Assembly (NCBI GenBank): GCA_016900015.1
Contig: JACJJM010000004.1
Coordinates: forward strand, 1 to 64,000
From: Phocaeicola coprophilus
GTDB lineage: Bacteria; Bacteroidota; Bacteroidia; Bacteroidales; Bacteroidaceae
Reading direction: 5' to 3'
Length of the DNA stretch: 64,000 nucleotides
Shown: positions 27,517 to 36,670 of the stretch, in pieces
Layout: each line of letters begins with the position of its first letter
Position numbering within the stretch: the first letter of the stretch is position 1
Translations under genes and position numbers: made by a program
Notes under the pieces: generated by a model
The model's database searches: none
The model's input: only the letters and a program-made list of their open reading frames with translations
What the model was told of the DNA's origin: nothing

Positions 27517-27654
27517 ACAGTAGTGAAGGCGAGGTGTTCACAGTAGTGAAGGCAGCGTCAAGACAGTAGTGAAGGCGAGGTGTTCACAGTAGTGAAAGCG
27601 GCGTCGAGACAGTAGCGAAGGCGAGGTGTTCACAGTAGCGGTGATTCCATCTTC
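27517..27654 (+). repeat. Tandem array of 23-bp units (46-bp higher-order repeat)
   Basis: Units begin with ACAGTAGTGAAGGC or close variants at 27517, 27540, 27563, 27586, 27609 and 27632. Odd copies end with GAGGTGTTC and even copies with a GGCGTCGAG-like end, so the array also has a 46-bp period. There are no indels between copies; the last copy is degenerate. It fills the gap between prfA and the DUF4153 gene. Confidence 0.88.
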
Positions 27655-27688
27655 GCATCTATGAACGCGAAACATACATCCATACATC

Positions 27689-29401
27689 ATGAAACAGATG
27701 CATATACTCCAACTTTCCCACACGTTGGGCACGGCCTTCCGCCGTTGCGCGACACGCTTTCCGGTGACTGTGGGCTTCATCCTGGCCCTGACAGTCTATT
27801 TGTTTCTCATGACCGACCATACAGACCCCTTTCAGGAACGACAGTTTGTCGTGTGGGGCTACTACCTCTCGGTCGGCGCACTGCTGTCGCTGAGCCTGCA
27901 CCTGTGGTCGGAAGAAGTGAAAAGCCGCCGCACGGCAATCGTGACACAACTTTTGCTGCATGCGCTACTGGTGGCCGACGCCGTATTCCTCTATCACCAG
28001 ATGACAGGGACGCGCTTCGTCGACATTGCCATCGCCCATGCCGCAGGCATCCTGGCCTTGGGGCTCTCAGTGCTGTTCCTGCCGTTTTTCCGCGAAAAGG
28101 ATGACATCCCCGCATGGAACTTTACCCAAAATGCCATCGGCACATTAGCCATCGTAGCCCTCGTGGCAGCAACGATGTGCGGCGGCTTGTCGCTATTGGC
28201 ATTCTCCCTGCACAAACTGTTCGACATCGACATCAGTCACAAATGCTACTTATATATACTTATCCTCTGCGGCGAGCTGCTGCCGGCTTTGCTCTTCCTC
28301 GGCCTATTGCCGCAAGACGAAGCTAAGCACGACCGTACGCCGCAGCCCACAGCCTTCCTGAGCGGTATCATTCACTACCTGTTTCTCCCCTTGGCAGGAT
28401 GCTATCTGGTCGTGCTCTATGTCTATGCCGGCACGATTATTGCCCGCTGGGAGCTGCCGGACGGCTGGGTGTCGTGGCTCGTGGTGACGCTGATGACAGG
28501 TTGCATAGCTATCGAGTTTGCCCTCTATCCGGCACGCGTCAAATACGGACACCGGAAAGACAGGCTGATTGCCCGTCTGCTTCCGGCCTTGGCCTTGCCC
28601 CTGCTCCTGCTGATGAGCATCGGCATCGCGCGTCGCTTCATGGACTATGGCATCACCATCAACCGCCTCTATCTGGCGACGCTCAATGCCTGGTTCTACT
28701 TCGTCTGCATCGGCCTGCTGGCGACCGGTGCCCGACGCATCAGTTGGATACCCATCTCATTCTCAGCCCTCTTCCTGTTGACATCGGTGTTGCCTGTCAA
28801 CTACGCCGGCATCACGCGTAACGCATTGCGGGCAGATACCCTGAAGGCTTTGGAAAACAAGACGCTGCCGCTTTCGGAAGAAGCGTATGAAGCTTGGATG
28901 GCATCGCTCCCTGCCGAAGATGCAGAGCGGCTGAATGGCAAACTGGCGTATTTGCAAGACTGGTATGGAAAGCAAAGCGTCGACGACATCATCGGCTTCT
29001 ACGTCCCCTACAACATCCCTAACGAACAAGGTGACGTAGAAGTGGGAGTCATCGAAAGGTTGCACTATGAGCAACCGGAAGGGGTAGCTGTCAACATACC
29101 GCAAGGATATACCTATTGCACGCTCATTCGTCTCAAAGACGTAGCTGCTTCCATGACAAATGGACAAATCCGCCTCCCTTTCAGCGACATTAAAGATACC
29201 TTGGCCATCCGCCTTGAAGCCCTGCGCCCGCTGGATGCCGACGGCTCGCAGCCCCCGCTCGTGCTCCGCACCGTAAAAGGGGAAGCCCCTTTCATGCTGA
29301 CCTCGTTCCACATTTTCATCAGGGGTGACGGGAAAGCCGATGTCACTATCTGTGGTTACCGGTTCGACAAAGACAAAATCATAATCCAAAAATGTAATTA
29401 A
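27689..29401 (+). CDS. DUF4153 polytopic membrane protein
   Basis: A 570-residue protein. About ten membrane helices lie between residues 25 and 375. The last 190 residues form a soluble, probably extracytoplasmic, region ([15 protein letters not shown] onwards). The helix pattern and the mid-protein stretch [17 protein letters not shown] are, from memory, those of DUF4153 proteins of Bacteroidetes. Function unknown. It is transcribed with pyrF, which begins 4 bp after its stop. Confidence 0.75.
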   Translation: MKQMHILQLSHTLGTAFRRCATRFPVTVGFILALTVYLFLMTDHTDPFQERQFVVWGYYLSVGALLSLSLHLWSEEVKSRRTAIVTQLLLHALLVADAVFLYHQMTGTRFVDIAIAHAAGILALGLSVLFLPFFREKDDIPAWNFTQNAIGTLAIVALVAATMCGGLSLLAFSLHKLFDIDISHKCYLYILILCGELLPALLFLGLLPQDEAKHDRTPQPTAFLSGIIHYLFLPLAGCYLVVLYVYAGTIIARWELPDGWVSWLVVTLMTGCIAIEFALYPARVKYGHRKDRLIARLLPALALPLLLLMSIGIARRFMDYGITINRLYLATLNAWFYFVCIGLLATGARRISWIPISFSALFLLTSVLPVNYAGITRNALRADTLKALENKTLPLSEEAYEAWMASLPAEDAERLNGKLAYLQDWYGKQSVDDIIGFYVPYNIPNEQGDVEVGVIERLHYEQPEGVAVNIPQGYTYCTLIRLKDVAASMTNGQIRLPFSDIKDTLAIRLEALRPLDADGSQPPLVLRTVKGEAPFMLTSFHIFIRGDGKADVTICGYRFDKDKIIIQKCN

Positions 29402-29405
29402 TAAT

Positions 29406-30230
29406 ATGAACAAACAAGAACTCTTTGAAAACATCAAGCGCAAGAAATCGTTCCTCTGTGTAGGACTCGACACGGACATCAAGAAAATCCCCGAACACCT
29501 GTTGGATGAAGAAGACCCCGTCTTTGCCTTCAACAAAGCCATCATTGACGCCACTGCTCCCTATTGCATCGCCTACAAGCCTAACCTGGCTTTCTACGAG
29601 CACTTGGGCATGAAGGGTTGGATGGCATTCGAAAAGACAGTCCAATACATCAAACTGCAATATCCCGACCAGTTCATCATCGCAGACGCCAAACGTGGCG
29701 ACATCGGCAACACGTCAGCCATGTATGCCAGCTCTTTCTTCAGCGAGTTGGACATCGACTCTGTGACCGTCGCCCCTTACATGGGTGAAGACAGTGTCAC
29801 TCCTTTCCTCGCCTATGAAGGAAAATGGGTTATCCTGTTGGCTTTGACTTCCAACAAAGGTTCGCAGGACTTCCAGTTGACAGCGGATGCCAACGGTGAG
29901 CGCCTCTTTGAGAAGGTACTCCGCGTGTCACAACAGTGGGGAAATGACGAAAATATGATGTACGTTGTGGGTGCGACACAGGGACGCATGTTTGAAGACA
30001 TCCGTCGCATTGTGCCCAACCATTTCCTGCTCGTACCCGGCATCGGTGCCCAGGGTGGTTCGCTCGAAGACGTTTGCAAATATGGCATGAACAGCATGTG
30101 TGGACTTATCGTCAACTCCAGCCGCGCCATCATCTATGCCGACAAGAGCCGCAACTTCGCCCATGTAGCTGCAGAGAAAGCCAAAGAAGTGCAACAGCAG
30201 ATGGAAGAACAGCTGAAAGCTATTTTATAA
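29406..30230 (+). CDS. pyrF: Orotidine 5'-phosphate decarboxylase
   Basis: A 274-residue type-2 enzyme (the longer PyrF class). The catalytic segment [13 protein letters not shown] contains the D-K-D array. Also visible are FLCVGLDTD near the N-terminus and [11 protein letters not shown] (phosphate loop). It makes UMP from OMP. It ends a co-directional run and is followed by a clear hairpin terminator. Confidence 0.96.
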   Translation: MNKQELFENIKRKKSFLCVGLDTDIKKIPEHLLDEEDPVFAFNKAIIDATAPYCIAYKPNLAFYEHLGMKGWMAFEKTVQYIKLQYPDQFIIADAKRGDIGNTSAMYASSFFSELDIDSVTVAPYMGEDSVTPFLAYEGKWVILLALTSNKGSQDFQLTADANGERLFEKVLRVSQQWGNDENMMYVVGATQGRMFEDIRRIVPNHFLLVPGIGAQGGSLEDVCKYGMNSMCGLIVNSSRAIIYADKSRNFAHVAAEKAKEVQQQMEEQLKAIL

Positions 30231-30249
30231 GCTGGTCCGACAAACAAAA

Positions 30250-30293
30250 AGGGCCTGTCACATGCGTGTGCTGCATTTTGACAGGCCTTTTTT
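30250..30293 (+). terminator. Terminator between pyrF and the DUF3575 gene
   Basis: The arms GGCCTGTCA and TGACAGGCC enclose a 17-nt loop, with A-rich sequence before and TTTTTT after. It lies 20 bp beyond pyrF and just before the converging barrel gene, so it can serve both strands. Confidence 0.82.
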
Positions 30294-30300
30294 CATCTTA

Positions 30301-30912
30301 TTAAAACTTATATCCTACAAATATACCACCTTTATAGATGGGCAACCACTCCCCGCTCCCATTGAGTTTGACATAACGTGTGCCGTCGTTGTTGAATCCC
30401 TCGTAGGTCGAGTCCTGCCATCCGCCGCTCCAACTGACTTCTATGGACCAATGTCGTCCGAAGTTGAATGTATACCCCAATGTGGCACCAAATATCATAT
30501 TATGACCTACCTGGTATTGATCCGGATGCTGATGCGAATAGCCTGGCGATAAACTTTTAGCCAGCCTGTAGACACCCCAACCCGCATTTGCTCCGGCATA
30601 AAAACCTTCAAATGCTCTTTTCGGATAGAACCGAAACTCACCGAATGTCGCGCCCAAAGTCATAGGTTTATCCGTGCCCGGAAATCCGGAGGGATAAAAA
30701 ATGCCAATACCTTCCAGTTGCACCGTTCCTCGGTCAAACACCCGAAATTCCACAGCTGGATTGACAATGCCTATAAGGGCCAGTCCGTTGAGCTTTACAT
30801 TGACTCGAGCATCTCCTTCATCACCGGATGTGCCTCGTCCATAGAGGCGGGAAGGAAAGAGACAAATTCCTCCCATGACAAAAAGAATACATAATGACCG
30901 TATTTTCTTCAT
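30301..30912 (-). CDS. DUF3575-like outer-membrane barrel protein
   Basis: The start MKKIRSLCILFVMGGIC (30912) begins a signal peptide. The in-frame ATG at 30963 lies inside the likely -7 box and is rejected. The product of about 203 residues has alternating beta strands with aromatic girdles (FEGFYAGANAGWGVYRL, MIFGATLGYTFNFGRHWSIE) and ends in GGIFVGYKF, a terminal Phe typical of outer-membrane barrels. It resembles DUF3575 proteins, which are abundant in Bacteroidales. Function unknown. Confidence 0.78.
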   Translation of the reverse strand: MKKIRSLCILFVMGGICLFPSRLYGRGTSGDEGDARVNVKLNGLALIGIVNPAVEFRVFDRGTVQLEGIGIFYPSGFPGTDKPMTLGATFGEFRFYPKRAFEGFYAGANAGWGVYRLAKSLSPGYSHQHPDQYQVGHNMIFGATLGYTFNFGRHWSIEVSWSGGWQDSTYEGFNNDGTRYVKLNGSGEWLPIYKGGIFVGYKF

Positions 30913-30960
30913 AGCTTTTATATAGTTTATTATCATATTTGTAAACAACAAAAAAACGCG

Positions 30961-30968
30961 CAAAATTA
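30961..30968 (-). promoter_or_regulatory. -7 box of the DUF3575 gene
   Basis: On the minus strand TAATTTTG fits TAnnTTTG, with a leader of about 40 nt to the ATG at 30912. The -33 element is weak. Confidence 0.42.
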
Positions 30969-31075
30969 AACATTTTCCCTAATCAATGAAAAAACTATTC
31001 ACAAAGAGAACACTTATATCCGCTTTTTCGATTCCATCTTTCATGCAGACTACAAGTTAAAGGTAGCTCTGCGCA

Positions 31076-31141
31076 CCTTCCTTTCCGTGGTCGGCTACCC
31101 TCCTTTCCGTCCGAGAGCGAAAAGGAGGGTAGCCGACCACG
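31076..31141. repeat. 22-bp repeat pair with an inverted third copy (21-bp hairpin)
   Basis: Two direct 22-bp units (31076, 31098) are followed by a 22-bp segment (31120-31141) that is largely the reverse complement of what precedes it. Arms 31086-31106 and 31121-31141 pair perfectly over 21 bp around a 14-nt loop. The first unit is related to the array at 21460. The rest of the 456-bp gap between the barrel gene and lpxD shows only the -7 box noted above. Confidence 0.85.
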
Positions 31142-31368
31142 CTATTAATAAGACTGAAATATCCCTTTTCTGATCAGACCTCAATCACCTTAAACAAACA
31201 CGGACTTCACTTTATCAACTATAATCCCATACAAAAGTTAGTCAAATCGACGGTTATACGAAAAAAAATAGCGTAATTTGCATGTTAGTGCAGAGCCTAC
31301 ACGCTTTTTGCCTGTGCTTTTCACTAAAATATTAATAAGAATAATAAACTTAGAAATAGTAGCAGAAT

Positions 31369-32412
31369 ATGGAGTTCTCAGCAAAACAGATTGCAGAATT
31401 TATTCATGGAGTTATTGTCGGAGATGAGAATGCGACCGTTCATACCTTCGCAAAAATAGAAGAAGGAGTTCCGGGAGCCATCTCTTTTCTCTCCAACCCC
31501 AAATATACCCACTACATTTACAATACAAAATCTTCTATCGTATTAGTCAATAAAGATTTTGTTCCAGAAAAAGAAATAAGTGCCACACTCATCAAAGTGG
31601 ACAATGCTTATGAATCTGTCGCCAAACTGCTGACGCTCTATGAGATGAGCAAGCCTAAGAAAGTTGGTATTCATCCATTGGCTTTCATCGATCCGACGGC
31701 AAAGGTCGGCCAGAATGTGTATGTCGGAGCATTTGCCTTCATCGGCGAAAACGCTGTCGTCGAAGACGGTGCTTCCATCTATCCTCACGCCACAGTGTGC
31801 GAGAATGCTTTCATTGGCGAAAACAGCATCCTCTATCCCAATGTCACCGTATACCATGATTGCCGTGTTGGCAAACGTTGCATCCTGCATGCCGGCAGTG
31901 TCGTCGGTGCAGACGGATTCGGTTTTGCTCCTTCACCGGAAGGTTACGAAAAAATACCTCAGATAGGCATTTCCATCCTGGAAGACGATGTTGAAATCGG
32001 TGCAAATACGTGTGTTGACCGTGCGACAATGGGAGCAACAATCGTGCATAAAGGCGTGAAACTGGACAATCTTATCCAAATCGCCCATAATGTGGAAGTG
32101 GGCAGCCACACAGTCATGGCTTCCCAAGTCGGTATTGCCGGTTCGACAAAAGTGGGAGAATGGTGTATGTTTGGCGGACAAGTAGGACTGGCCGGGCATA
32201 TCCACGTGGGCAACCACATCAATATAGGAGCTCAATCCGGTATTCCCAGTACCGTGAAAGGCGACAACCGTAACATCATGGGAAGCCCGGCTATCGATGC
32301 TAAACAATTCTTCAAATGTGCAGCAGCCTATAAACAGCTTCCTGAAATGTTGCAAACCATCACCCAACTGAAAAGAGAGGTGGAAGAACTAAAAAAACAA
32401 TTAAACAAATAA
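31369..32412 (+). CDS. lpxD: UDP-3-O-(3-hydroxyacyl)glucosamine N-acyltransferase LpxD
   Basis: A 347-residue left-handed beta-helix enzyme with hexapeptide repeats (about 100-300; [20 protein letters not shown]) and a catalytic His region in [15 protein letters not shown]. The N-terminal uridine-binding domain and C-terminal helix ([19 protein letters not shown]) are complete. It performs the third step of lipid A synthesis. It heads the lpxD-lpxC/fabZ-lpxA-miaA run. Confidence 0.96.
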   Translation: MEFSAKQIAEFIHGVIVGDENATVHTFAKIEEGVPGAISFLSNPKYTHYIYNTKSSIVLVNKDFVPEKEISATLIKVDNAYESVAKLLTLYEMSKPKKVGIHPLAFIDPTAKVGQNVYVGAFAFIGENAVVEDGASIYPHATVCENAFIGENSILYPNVTVYHDCRVGKRCILHAGSVVGADGFGFAPSPEGYEKIPQIGISILEDDVEIGANTCVDRATMGATIVHKGVKLDNLIQIAHNVEVGSHTVMASQVGIAGSTKVGEWCMFGGQVGLAGHIHVGNHINIGAQSGIPSTVKGDNRNIMGSPAIDAKQFFKCAAAYKQLPEMLQTITQLKREVEELKKQLNK

Positions 32413-32423
32413 ACATAACACCC

Positions 32424-33809
32424 ATGTTGAAACAGAAAACACTAAAAGGCAGTTTCTCCCTTTATGGCAAAGGACTGCACACTGGTCTGAATCTGACAGT
32501 GACTTTCAATCCTGCACCAGACAATCATGGATACAAGATTCAACGCATCGATATGGAAGGACAACCCATCATCGACGCCGTTGCCGAAAACGTAACTGAA
32601 ACGACGCGAGGCACAGTGCTCTCTAAAAACGGTGTAAAAGTCAGCACTGTGGAACATGGATTGGCGGCTCTCTATGCAGCAGGCATCGACAACTGTCTCA
32701 TCCAGGTGAACGGACCTGAATTTCCGATTCTTGATGGTAGTGCCAAAGCGTATGTGGAAAACATCGAGCGTGTCGGCATAGAAGAACAAAATGCTGTCAA
32801 AGATTACTACATCATCAAGTCTAAACTCGAATACAAGGACGAGCAAAGCGGTTCTTCCATCATCGTGCTTCCTGATGAAAATTTCAGCATAAATGTGCTG
32901 ATTTCCTACGATTCCCGCATTCTGTCAAACCAATTTGCCACACTGGACAACATGGCAAACTTCCCGGCAGAAATCGCATCAAGCCGCACATTTGTCTTCG
33001 TGCGCGAAATCGAACCGCTTTTAGCTGCCGGACTCATCAAAGGTGGCGACTTGGACAATGCCATCGTCATCTACGAACGCCAGATGACACAACCCCAGTT
33101 TGACCGCTTGGCAGATGTAATGAAAGTAGAACATCATGACGCAACCAAATTGGGCTATCTGAACAATAAACCTTTAGTGTGGCCCAACGAACCTGCCCGC
33201 CACAAACTATTGGATTTGATTGGTGACTTGGCCCTCATCGGTAAACCCATCAAAGGAAGAATCATTGCAACCCGTCCGGGACATACTGTAAACAATAAAT
33301 TTGCCCGCTTGCTTCGTAAAGAAATCCGGCAACATGAAATACAGGCTCCCATCTACAACTGCAATGAATCTCCCGTGATGGATGTGAACCGCATCCGTGA
33401 ACTCCTGCCTCACCGTTATCCATTCCAGTTAGTGGACAAAGTCATCGCCATTGGAGCCAACTACATCGTGGGGCTAAAAAACATCACGGCTAATGAGCCG
33501 TTCTTCCAAGGACACTTTCCACAAGAACCCGTCATGCCTGGTGTACTCCAAATCGAAGCCATGGCTCAGGTGGGCGGATTGCTGGTCCTGAATTCGGTCG
33601 ACGAACCTGAACGATACTCTACTTATTTCTTAAAAATAGACAACGTGAAATTCCGCCAGAAAGTCGTTCCGGGAGATACACTTATCTTCCGTGTAGAACT
33701 ATTGGCCCCCATCCGCCGAGGTATCTCGACAATGAAAGGCTATGCCTTTGTGGGTGAGAAAGTCGTGTGCGAAGTTGAATTCATGGCACAAATCGTAAAG
33801 AACAAGTAA
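32424..33809 (+). CDS. lpxC: Bifunctional LpxC deacetylase / FabZ dehydratase
   Basis: A 461-residue fusion. Residues 1-300 are LpxC, with zinc ligands in STVEHGLAAL and HKLLDLIGDLA (the HxxxD pair). Residues 315-461 are FabZ, with LPHRYPFQLVDKV (catalytic His) and GHFPQEPVMPGVLQIEAMAQ (catalytic Glu). LpxC commits the pathway to lipid A, and FabZ dehydrates 3-hydroxyacyl-ACP, the shared precursor. This fusion is characteristic of Bacteroidetes. It lies 11 bp after lpxD. Confidence 0.97.
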   Translation: MLKQKTLKGSFSLYGKGLHTGLNLTVTFNPAPDNHGYKIQRIDMEGQPIIDAVAENVTETTRGTVLSKNGVKVSTVEHGLAALYAAGIDNCLIQVNGPEFPILDGSAKAYVENIERVGIEEQNAVKDYYIIKSKLEYKDEQSGSSIIVLPDENFSINVLISYDSRILSNQFATLDNMANFPAEIASSRTFVFVREIEPLLAAGLIKGGDLDNAIVIYERQMTQPQFDRLADVMKVEHHDATKLGYLNNKPLVWPNEPARHKLLDLIGDLALIGKPIKGRIIATRPGHTVNNKFARLLRKEIRQHEIQAPIYNCNESPVMDVNRIRELLPHRYPFQLVDKVIAIGANYIVGLKNITANEPFFQGHFPQEPVMPGVLQIEAMAQVGGLLVLNSVDEPERYSTYFLKIDNVKFRQKVVPGDTLIFRVELLAPIRRGISTMKGYAFVGEKVVCEVEFMAQIVKNK

Positions 33810-33820
33810 CAATACGAATT

Positions 33821-33854
33821 ATTATGAGGAATGGATTTTTTCATTCCTCATAAT
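33821..33854 (+). other. Hairpin between lpxC-fabZ and lpxA
   Basis: Perfect 13-bp arms (ATTATGAGGAATG and its complement; 33821-33833 and 33842-33854) around an 8-nt T-rich loop. No T tract follows the second arm, so it looks more like an RNA processing or stability element, or an attenuator, than a full terminator. Confidence 0.7.
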
Positions 33855-33878
33855 TTATAAAAAAACACAGATACGCTT

Positions 33879-34646
33879 ATGATAAGTCCGTTAGCATATA
33901 TTCATCCGGAAGCGAAGATTGGTGAAAATGTCGAAATCGGCCCTTTCGTTTTCATAGATAAAAATGTTGTAATAGGTGACAACAATGTCATCATGCCGAA
34001 CGCCAACATCCTATATGGAGCACGCATTGGCAATGGCAACCGTATTTTTCCAGGAGCAGTCATCGGAGCCATCCCGCAAGACCTGAAATTCCGTGGTGAA
34101 GAAACCACTGCGGAAATCGGAGACAACAACACCATCCGTGAAAATGTCACCATCAATCGTGGAACTGCGGCCAAAGGAAAAACCATTGTCGGCAACAATA
34201 ACCTCCTGATGGAAGGAGTACACGTGGCTCATGACGCACATGTCGGCAACGGATGTATTATCGGCAACGCCACAAAGATGGCAGGTGAAATCATCATTGA
34301 TGACAATGCCATCATCAGCGGAGGTGTCTTGATGCATCAATTCTGTCGCGTCGGCGGCTACACGATGGTGCAAGGAGGCTCACGCTTCAGTAAAGACATT
34401 CCCCCTTTCATCATCGCAGGCCGTGAACCCATCACATACGCAGGCATCAACATCGTCGGTTTGCGCCGTCGTAACTTCTCGAACGAACTGATTGAAAACA
34501 TCCATAATGCCTATCGCATCATTTATCAAAGTGGCCTGAACGTGAGCGATGCTTTAAAGAAGATACAAACGGAAGTGCCTATGAGCAAAGAAATAGAATA
34601 CATAATTTCTTTCATAACCGAGTCACAAAGAGGTATAATCCGATAA
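33879..34646 (+). CDS. lpxA: UDP-N-acetylglucosamine acyltransferase LpxA
   Basis: A 255-residue left-handed beta-helix protein (ISPLAYIHPEAKIGENVEIG) with the catalytic His in LLMEGVHVAHDAHVGN, and the helical C-terminus (NELIENIHNAYRIIYQSGLN). The length matches the family. It carries out the first acylation of lipid A. It is separated from lpxC-fabZ by 69 bp holding a hairpin. Confidence 0.97.
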   Translation: MISPLAYIHPEAKIGENVEIGPFVFIDKNVVIGDNNVIMPNANILYGARIGNGNRIFPGAVIGAIPQDLKFRGEETTAEIGDNNTIRENVTINRGTAAKGKTIVGNNNLLMEGVHVAHDAHVGNGCIIGNATKMAGEIIIDDNAIISGGVLMHQFCRVGGYTMVQGGSRFSKDIPPFIIAGREPITYAGINIVGLRRRNFSNELIENIHNAYRIIYQSGLNVSDALKKIQTEVPMSKEIEYIISFITESQRGIIR

Positions 34647-34667
34647 TATACAAAAAAGAGTACTGCT

Positions 34668-35219
34668 ATGATATATAAATTTACAATAGTCTCTGATGAA
34701 GTCGATGACTTTGTAAGAGAAATCAAAATTGATTCGGATGCGACATTTTTTGACCTTCACAAAGCTATATTGGCTTCATGTGGTTACAAAGATGACCAAA
34801 TGACTTCATTTTTCATCTGCGATGACGATTGGGAAAAAGAAAAAGAGGTGACACTTGAAGACATGGGCAGCAGTTCTGATGAGGATAGCTGGATCATGAA
34901 AGATACCCGCTTGAGCGACTTGGTGGAGGATGAGAAACAACGCTTGCTTTATGTCTTCGACCCACTCACCGAACGTGTATTCTTCATCGAACTGACCGAG
35001 ACTATTCCAGGAAAAGGCTTGGACAAACCGGTTTGTTCCCGTAAACACGGTAAAGCGCCCAAACAATCCATAGATTTCGATGAAATCAATAAAAATAATG
35101 TGACAAGCTCTATTGATCTTGACGAGAACTTCTACGGTGACCAATCATTTGATCCGGAAGATTTCGACCCGGAAGGTTACGAGATGGAAGGAGGCGGCAA
35201 CGACGATGACCGCTATTGA
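34668..35219 (+). CDS. PRiA4_ORF3-like protein with acidic tail
   Basis: A 183-residue protein. The N-terminal 110 residues (YKFTIVSDEVDDFVREIKID, TFFDLHKAILASCGY, SFFICDDDWEKEKE, LYVFDP) have the ubiquitin-like pattern of the plasmid pRiA4b ORF-3 family. The last 70 residues are very acidic (FDPEDFDPEGYEMEG). Function unknown. Its position in the lpx-miaA run suggests housekeeping rather than a plasmid role. Confidence 0.78.
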   Translation: MIYKFTIVSDEVDDFVREIKIDSDATFFDLHKAILASCGYKDDQMTSFFICDDDWEKEKEVTLEDMGSSSDEDSWIMKDTRLSDLVEDEKQRLLYVFDPLTERVFFIELTETIPGKGLDKPVCSRKHGKAPKQSIDFDEINKNNVTSSIDLDENFYGDQSFDPEDFDPEGYEMEGGGNDDDRY

Positions 35220-35309
35220 CGAAGAGGTCTCTCTCCTGTGTCCGATATAAAGAAACTTATGTCGGACACAGAAAAATCTTTCTCACCGACATCCTTGAAC
35301 CACTCACGC

Positions 35310-36215
35310 ATGAAACATCTCATTGTCCTGATAGGCCCGACAGCTGTAGGAAAAACAGAATTAAGTTTTATTCTGGCTGAGAAATATCACACTCCTATTC
35401 TATCGGCGGATTCACGCCAACTGTATGCTGACTTAAAAATCGGAACAGCAGCTCCCACAAAGGAACAATTGGAACGAGTAAAACATTACTTTATCGGGAC
35501 ATTACAGTTGACAGACTATTATAGCGCAGCTCAATATGAAACAGACGTGATGCGCCTCACAGATCAACTCTTTCAGGAACATGAAGTCCTGTTGTTGACA
35601 GGAGGCTCCATGATGTATATTGACGCTGTATGCAAGGGTATTGATGATATTCCGACTGTAGATGCCGAAACACGCGCTCATGTGTTGGCACATTATGAAG
35701 AAGTGGGGTTGGAAAGATTGTGTGCAGAGTTAAAACTGCTTGACCCTGCTTATTATGACATCGTGGACCGGAAAAATCCGAAACGTGTCATTCATGCTCT
35801 TGAAATCTGTTACATGACTGGACGATCATACACATCTTTTCGCACTCAGACGAAAAAGACACGCCCTTTCCAAATTATCAAAATCGGCTTACGCCGCGAA
35901 CGAGAAGAATTGTATGCACGCATCAATCAGCGTGTTGACCAGATGATTGCAGAAGGACTGATCGAAGAAGCACGCCACATTTATCCTTACAGACACTTGA
36001 ACTCACTCAATACCGTCGGATATAAAGAATTATTTCAGTATTTTGATGGGAAATGGGATTTACCCTTTGCTATCGAAAAAATCAAGCAAAATACACGTAT
36101 TTATTCTCGTAAACAAATGACTTGGTTCAAACGGGATCAGGAAATTTCCTGGTTTCATCCCGATGACCAAGCCACAATCCTCAATTATATAAATCAGCAA
36201 ATCAATAAGCCTTAA
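35310..36215 (+). CDS. miaA: tRNA dimethylallyltransferase MiaA
   Basis: The start [19 protein letters not shown] (35310) is chosen because the P loop falls within the first 15 residues, as in homologues; an in-frame ATG at 35238 adds 24 unlikely residues. The product of about 301 residues includes [16 protein letters not shown] and the later [15 protein letters not shown]. It prenylates A37 of tRNAs reading UNN codons. It overlaps the converging small barrel gene by 4 bp at the stops. Confidence 0.95.
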   Translation: MKHLIVLIGPTAVGKTELSFILAEKYHTPILSADSRQLYADLKIGTAAPTKEQLERVKHYFIGTLQLTDYYSAAQYETDVMRLTDQLFQEHEVLLLTGGSMMYIDAVCKGIDDIPTVDAETRAHVLAHYEEVGLERLCAELKLLDPAYYDIVDRKNPKRVIHALEICYMTGRSYTSFRTQTKKTRPFQIIKIGLRREREELYARINQRVDQMIAEGLIEEARHIYPYRHLNSLNTVGYKELFQYFDGKWDLPFAIEKIKQNTRIYSRKQMTWFKRDQEISWFHPDDQATILNYINQQINKP

Positions 36216-36646
36216 AAGCGATAGGCGACACCGATGCTAACATATAAATCATCCCAATGCTTTACAAATTGATATTTTAATTCACTTTTTAAAGCCCATT
36301 CTGGTGCAAAATTATAGGTGACACCTGCTCCCAAGTTCAAACCGGCATAACCCTTGCCACAATAGTAATAGCTGACACCTCCCAAAGGATATAGCTCCAC
36401 CAAAGGAGCTACATCAAAATTATAATGTAGATCAGCGTCAATATGCCAAGCATTCTTTCCACTACGGAAATAATAATTATATGAAGGTGCCAAATCTAAA
36501 TGAGGAACCATCAGATTGATTGTCATGCCAACTCCCACACCAAAGTCCGAACGGAAATTGGCCTTTACGTCAAATGTACGTATAATCTGAGCTGATGCTC
36601 CGATTCCCAATAAGCATACGAACACCAATAAAAAGATTCTTTTCAT
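36212..36646 (-). CDS. Small outer-membrane beta-barrel protein
   Basis: A 144-residue protein with a signal peptide (cleavage near IGASA/Q) and eight short amphipathic strands, ending in VSIGVAYRF with a terminal Phe. It resembles OmpX/porin-like eight-stranded barrels. Function unknown. Its stop codon overlaps that of miaA on the other strand. Confidence 0.8.
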   Translation of the reverse strand: MKRIFLLVFVCLLGIGASAQIIRTFDVKANFRSDFGVGVGMTINLMVPHLDLAPSYNYYFRSGKNAWHIDADLHYNFDVAPLVELYPLGGVSYYYCGKGYAGLNLGAGVTYNFAPEWALKSELKYQFVKHWDDLYVSIGVAYRF

Positions 36647-36670
36647 TGTAATTTGTCTTTAAGGTTTATA

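Noticed and set aside
34668-35219. Mobile-element passenger gene
   Set aside because: The PRiA4_ORF3 family name comes from plasmids, but there are no repeats or transposase genes, and it sits inside a housekeeping run.
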